Shown here one piece after another: positions 59,865 through 64,000 of a stretch of 64,000 nucleotides of DNA. The DNA comes from an uncultured Odoribacter sp. (GTDB taxonomy: Bacteria; Bacteroidota; Bacteroidia; Bacteroidales; Marinifilaceae), in assembly GCA_910588375.1 (NCBI GenBank), contig CAJUQA010000019.1:1-64000 (forward strand). The letters run 5' to 3'. Each line of letters opens with the position of its first letter. Positions within the stretch are counted from its first letter, which is position 1. The notes under the pieces were generated by a model that saw only the letters and a program-made list of their open reading frames with translations, had not been told where the DNA came from and did no database searches. A program made the translations under genes and the position numbers.

Positions 59865-61835
59865 ATGGCTTATTTAAAGTTTAACAAAGATGAGTTGGTG
59901 AATCTTGAATATTCACTAAAACGGGAGTTCCTGGCAACAAACAGGGCCGGAGGATATCTGTCTTCCACGCTTCCTTGTTGCAATACGCGAAAGTATCACG
60001 GCTTACTGATTGTACCGATTGAGGAATTCGGCGGAGAGCGGCATGTTTTGCTGTCGGCATTGGATGAGACGGTAATCCAACACGGTCAATCCTTTAATTT
60101 CGGTATCCACAAATATCCGGGCAATTATGAACCGAGAGGACATAAGTACATCGTGGATTTTGAGTACGAACCGGTGTACACACTGACCTACCGGGTGGGA
60201 GGCGTCGTGTTGAAGAAAGAAATTGTACTGGTGCACAACGAAGACCAGGTGGTCATACGCTATACTTTGGTGGATGCCCATTCCGATACGATTTTGCGTT
60301 TGAAACCTTTCCTGGCTTATCGGAATGTAAACAGCCTCTGTAAGGCGAACATGATGGCCAATACCAAATACGAGCCCATAGAGAACGGTATCCGCTCCAA
60401 ATTGTATAACGGATTCCCGTATCTGCACATGCAGTTGAATAAGGCAAATGACTTTGTGGCTGTTCCTGACTGGTATAAGAATATCGAATATATGGAAGAA
60501 GAAAGCCGTGGATATGATTTCCGGGAAGATTTGTTTGTGCCAGGTTATTTTGAAGTACCTATCAAGAAAGGGGAAAGTATTATATTTTCCGCCTCTACGA
60601 CATTGGCGGCTCCAGGACGATTGAAGGCGAAATTCCAGAAATTGGTGGAGGGCCGGGGACCCCGTAACAGCTTTGTAAATTGTTTGAAATATTCCGCTTC
60701 CCAGTTTATTGTAAAGGAAGGAAAAGATACAGAGGTGATTGCCGGATACCCTTGGTTCGGAGCCTGGGGACGTGATACGTTCATTGCCTTGCCGGGAGTG
60801 ACTCTGTCTGCCAGCAATGACGTGAAAGGTTGCAAGGATGTGTTGGATACGATGGTGAAGCAACTGAACAACGGTTTGTTCCCGAATGTGGGGAAAGGAA
60901 AGAATGCCGCCTATAATTCCGTGGATGCGCCGATGTGGTTTTTCAAAGCGTTGCAGGAATACGGTGAAGCCGTGGGAGAGACCGGGCAGATATGGAAGAA
61001 CTACGGTAGCAAGATGAAAGCGATTCTGACGGCTTACCGCAACGGGCTTAATGCGTTCGTCAGAATGCATGACAACGGTTTGATTTGGGCGGATGAACCG
61101 GGAAAAGCGTTGACATGGATGGATGCTATTGTCAACGGTTGTCCGGTGACGCCTCGGGGGGGGTATCAGGTAGAAATCAACGCTCTGTGGTATAATGCCG
61201 TTTGTTACAGTCTGAAGCTGGCACAAGCTGCGGGCGATACGAAATTCGTGAAGGAGTGGGAAGGTATGCCCGAAAGGATTAAAAACAGTTTCACGGAAGT
61301 GTTTTGGATACAGGACAAGGAATATCTGGCTGACTATGTGGGACCGCAGGGACAGAATATTTTCGTACGGCCGAACCAGATTATTGCCTGTTCATTAGAA
61401 TATAGCCCGCTGAGTGACGAAATGAAGAGAACGGTGCTGGATGTAGTGAAGCGTGAATTGCTTACACCGAGGGGATTACGGACATTGTCTCCGAAGAATC
61501 CGTTATATAAGGGCTTGTATGGAGGCGATCAGCCGACAAGGGATGAGGCTTACCACCAGGGAACGGTTTGGCCTTGGTTGACGGGACCTTATATTGAAGC
61601 GAATTTCCGTTTGTATGGCACGGCTTTTGTTCCTACAGCCAAAGAATTGGTGGCCGGATTTGAAGAGGATATGACGCTGTACGGGATATGTTCTATTTCC
61701 GAAGTATATGACGGTAATCCGCCTTACCAGCCCAACGGATGTATTTCCCAGGCATGGAGTGTCGGCGAAATTCTTCGGGCTCTGGCACTGATTGAAAAGT
61801 ACGAAAAGCCGGCTCCTAAAGGGAAAAAGAAATAA
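59865..61835 (+). CDS. Glycogen debranching enzyme (amylo-alpha-1,6-glucosidase, GDE type)
   Basis: A 656-residue protein. The N-terminal beta-rich domain (YSLKREFLATNRAGGYLSSTLPCCNTRKYHGLL) is characteristic of the archaeal/bacterial GDE family. The C-terminal GH133-type (alpha/alpha)6 barrel has YPWFGAWGRDTFIALPGVTL (about residues 298-317), WADEPGKALTWMDA (about 412), and DEAYHQGTVWPWLTGPY (about 565-581), where catalytic acids lie. It removes alpha-1,6 branches. It lies 27 bases after glgB and 28 before the GT4 synthase. Confidence 0.92.
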   Translation: MAYLKFNKDELVNLEYSLKREFLATNRAGGYLSSTLPCCNTRKYHGLLIVPIEEFGGERHVLLSALDETVIQHGQSFNFGIHKYPGNYEPRGHKYIVDFEYEPVYTLTYRVGGVVLKKEIVLVHNEDQVVIRYTLVDAHSDTILRLKPFLAYRNVNSLCKANMMANTKYEPIENGIRSKLYNGFPYLHMQLNKANDFVAVPDWYKNIEYMEEESRGYDFREDLFVPGYFEVPIKKGESIIFSASTTLAAPGRLKAKFQKLVEGRGPRNSFVNCLKYSASQFIVKEGKDTEVIAGYPWFGAWGRDTFIALPGVTLSASNDVKGCKDVLDTMVKQLNNGLFPNVGKGKNAAYNSVDAPMWFFKALQEYGEAVGETGQIWKNYGSKMKAILTAYRNGLNAFVRMHDNGLIWADEPGKALTWMDAIVNGCPVTPRGGYQVEINALWYNAVCYSLKLAQAAGDTKFVKEWEGMPERIKNSFTEVFWIQDKEYLADYVGPQGQNIFVRPNQIIACSLEYSPLSDEMKRTVLDVVKRELLTPRGLRTLSPKNPLYKGLYGGDQPTRDEAYHQGTVWPWLTGPYIEANFRLYGTAFVPTAKELVAGFEEDMTLYGICSISEVYDGNPPYQPNGCISQAWSVGEILRALALIEKYEKPAPKGKKK

Positions 61836-61863
61836 GGGTTGTAAATCATTGAAATAAAATAAT

Positions 61864-63150
61864 ATGAAAACAAGAGTATTAATGTTCGGTTGGGAGTTCC
61901 CTCCTCATATTGCCGGAGGGTTGGGAACCGCCTGTCTTGGCTTGACGAAAGGATTGGCCAAACAAGGTGTGGAGGTGCTGTTTGTGATGCCGAAAGCTAG
62001 TGGGGACGAAGACCAGAGTTCCGCGAAAATTATTAATGCCAGCGATGTGGAGGCATTGTATAATCTGGCGGACATTGAAGAGTATTGGAAAAACATCAAT
62101 TTCATGGAAATCGGCTCCAACCTGATTCCTTATATGGATCCGGAGCAGTTCGAACGGGAGGTGAGTGAACAGAAAAAATACGGCAACCGTACGGAACGTA
62201 TCGGCTTTAAGAATAAGTATACTTTTTCCGGGAAGTATGGGGCGAACCTGATGGAAGAAGTGGCGCGCTACGCTATGGTGGCGGCGACAATTGCCCGCCA
62301 GCAGCGGTTTGACGTGATTCATGCTCACGATTGGTTGACGTATGCTGCCGGTATCGCAGCCAAGAAGGTGACGGGAAAACCCTTGGTAATCCATGTACAT
62401 GCTACGGAGTTTGACCGGAGCGGAGAGAATGTGAACAGCTTGGTATTTAATCTGGAACGTCAGGGAATGCTGGCTGCCGACAGGGTTATTACGGTGAGCA
62501 ATCTGACACGCAATATCGTGATAAACCGGTATGGCATTGACCCGGCGAAGGTAGTTACAGTTCATAATGCAGTGGATTTCCAGTCCTATTCGGAAATGAA
62601 TGTGGAACGCGGGGTGAAAGAGAAAGTGGTGACCTTCTTGGGACGTATCACTTACCAGAAAGGACCCGAATATTTTATTGAGGCTGCCAATAAAGTATTG
62701 AAAGCCTATCCCAATGTCCGTTTCGTGATGGCCGGGAGCGGTGATTTGATGAACCGTTCCATCCGTCGTGTGGCTCGATTGAAGATAGCTACCCGTTTCC
62801 ATTTTACGGGATTCCTCCGGGGACAGGATGTGCAGAAGATGTTTGCACATAGTGATGTCTATGTGATGCCGTCGGTGTCCGAGCCTTTCGGTATTTCACC
62901 ATTGGAGGCCATGCGCTCCGGAGTGCCTACCATTATTTCCAAGCAGTCGGGGGTGGCGGAAGTGTTGAAACATGCCATAAAAGTGGATTTTTGGGATGTG
63001 GATGCGCTGGCCGATTCAATATACGGCTTGCTGAAATATCCGGCTTTGTCCGAAATGGCAGGGCGTTGTGGGTTGGATGAGGTGAATACGCTGAAATGGG
63101 AAAATGCCGCTTTCAAGCTGAAAAAGATATATGAAGAAGTGAAAAGATAG
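61864..63150 (+). CDS. GT4-type glycogen (starch) synthase-like glycosyltransferase
   Basis: A 428-residue GT-B fold enzyme. The N-terminal WEFPPHIAGGLGTACLGLTKGLA carries the glucosyl-donor glycine loop, FDVIHAHDWLTY follows near residue 155, and the C-terminal domain has VMPSVSEPFGISPLEAMRSGVPTI (about 336-359), the E-x7-E-type nucleotide-sugar motif. In this operon it should elongate the alpha-1,4 chain. No ADP-glucose pyrophosphorylase gene is in the window, so the donor (ADP- or UDP-glucose) is open. Confidence 0.88.
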   Translation: MKTRVLMFGWEFPPHIAGGLGTACLGLTKGLAKQGVEVLFVMPKASGDEDQSSAKIINASDVEALYNLADIEEYWKNINFMEIGSNLIPYMDPEQFEREVSEQKKYGNRTERIGFKNKYTFSGKYGANLMEEVARYAMVAATIARQQRFDVIHAHDWLTYAAGIAAKKVTGKPLVIHVHATEFDRSGENVNSLVFNLERQGMLAADRVITVSNLTRNIVINRYGIDPAKVVTVHNAVDFQSYSEMNVERGVKEKVVTFLGRITYQKGPEYFIEAANKVLKAYPNVRFVMAGSGDLMNRSIRRVARLKIATRFHFTGFLRGQDVQKMFAHSDVYVMPSVSEPFGISPLEAMRSGVPTIISKQSGVAEVLKHAIKVDFWDVDALADSIYGLLKYPALSEMAGRCGLDEVNTLKWENAAFKLKKIYEEVKR

Positions 63151-63195
63151 CGGGGGAAATAAATAGAAGAAATAACAATAAAAGATTAATATATT

Positions 63196-64000
63196 ATGGA
63201 TAAGAAAACCTTATGTCTGTATTTTCAGGTTCACCAACCGGTACGCCTCAGGAAATATCACTTTTTCGATCTTGGCAAGAGCCATGATTACTATGATGAT
63301 TTCGCCAACCGCACCATCACCCAAAAGGTGGCAAGACGCTGTTATTTGCCGGCAAACCGGATGATGCTGGATTTGATCCAGAAATACGGAAAAAACTTCA
63401 AGGTGAGTTTTTCTATTTCGGGACTGGCTCTTGAACAGTTTGAGAAATATGCTCCGGAAGTGATAGAAAGTTTTAAAGCTTTGGCTAAAACAGGATGTGT
63501 GGAATTTCTGGCCGAGACCTATTCACATTCTTTGGCTTCGTTAGTGGATGAAAAGGAGTTTACTTTACAGGTAAAACAGCATGCGGACTTGATTAAAAAG
63601 TTGTTCGGATATACCCCTGTTACATTCAGGAATACGGAGTTGGTTTATTCTGATAAAATCGGGGAGATGGTGGCACGCATGGGCTACAAGACCATGCTGA
63701 CCGAAGGGGCAAAACACGTGTTGGGGTGGAAGAGTCCTGATTTTGTGTACACTAATTCGCTGAATCCGAAATTGAAATTGTTGTTGAAAAATTTCCGGCT
63801 GAGCGATGATATTGCTTTCCGTTTTTCGGATAAATCATGGGGAGAATGGCCGTTGACCGCAGAGAAATACGCCGGTTGGCTGGCAGAGTCTGTGAAAAAT
63901 GAGGATATTATCAACCTGTTTATGGATTATGAGACACTGGGCGAACACCAGGATGTTTCTACGGGCATTTTTGCGTTCATGGCGAATTTGCCGCAGCAGG
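63196..64000 (+). CDS. GH57 alpha-amylase/4-alpha-glucanotransferase, 3' end beyond window
   Basis: The frame opens at ATG 63196 and is uninterrupted for 268 codons to the window edge. It starts MDKKTLCLYFQVHQPVR, the GH57 opening with the HQP motif. SFSISG (about residue 74), GCVEFLAETYSHSL (about 99-112) and FRNTELVYSDKIGEMVARMGY are further GH57 motifs, and FMDYETLGEH near residue 250 is the fourth. GH57 enzymes cleave or rearrange alpha-1,4-glucans. It is the fourth gene of the glycogen operon, 45 bases after the GT4 gene. Confidence 0.92.
   Translation, partial: MDKKTLCLYFQVHQPVRLRKYHFFDLGKSHDYYDDFANRTITQKVARRCYLPANRMMLDLIQKYGKNFKVSFSISGLALEQFEKYAPEVIESFKALAKTGCVEFLAETYSHSLASLVDEKEFTLQVKQHADLIKKLFGYTPVTFRNTELVYSDKIGEMVARMGYKTMLTEGAKHVLGWKSPDFVYTNSLNPKLKLLLKNFRLSDDIAFRFSDKSWGEWPLTAEKYAGWLAESVKNEDIINLFMDYETLGEHQDVSTGIFAFMANLPQQ

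Overview
The window looks like a chromosome segment from a gut Bacteroidales species. The evidence is the Bacteroidales-restricted families DUF4494, DUF6261, DUF4199 and DUF3332, a type III glutamine synthetase, a secreted GH84 hexosaminidase, a 7alpha-hydroxysteroid-dehydrogenase-like SDR, a Bacteroidetes-type LptD, and promoters of the phylum-specific TTTG / TAnnTTTG form. An Odoribacter/Butyricimonas-like member is my guess only; I cannot test it here.

Layout. 1-7.7 kb: a truncated tRNA-Pro, a DUF4494 gene, aspA, a frameshifted DUF3332 lipoprotein gene, recG, and a three-gene run holding a corrinoid adenosyltransferase and a chorismatase-like protein. 7.7-21.3 kb: GH84 enzyme, ABC-F and rlmB, lptD, a cell-wall amidase with an MCE/MlaD protein, dnaA, yigZ and tdk. 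21.5-26.1 kb: tRNA-Lys with a near-ideal promoter, OPT transporter, pepT, and a small YtxH/holin-like envelope operon.

26.2-33.3 kb is a visibly AT-rich accessory region in which every gene reads leftwards. It holds (i) an apparent ribosomal-peptide natural-product cluster: a 46-residue Cys-containing precursor missed by ordinary ORF length cut-offs, a radical SAM/SPASM enzyme and a YcaO protein with a C-terminal cysteine cluster; and (ii) upstream, an uncharacterised operon of a DUF6261 protein, two MORN-type proteins, a tiny hydrophobic protein, a zinc-ribbon protein and an SH3 membrane protein. To the right of this operon lies a 252-bp AT-rich segment bounded by perfect 21-bp inverted repeats. 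The segment contains a good promoter candidate that currently points away from the operon. I read this as an invertible phase-variation switch in its OFF orientation.

33.3-40.7 kb: a cytosolic trypsin-like protease with a zinc ribbon and its partner gene, an AlkZ-like winged-helix protein, an MBL hydrolase, the SDR, an AsmA-like protein and a WbuC cupin. 40.7-57.5 kb is mostly housekeeping: glnN behind a leader with an internal terminator, purF, a GT2/DUF4199/glucosaminidase operon, cdd, recR, recJ, lysS-gpsA, and two cysteine peptidases. 57.8-64 kb: a glycogen operon (branching enzyme, debranching enzyme, GT4 synthase, GH57) running off the right edge.

I saw no insertion sequence, integrase, CRISPR array or rRNA gene.
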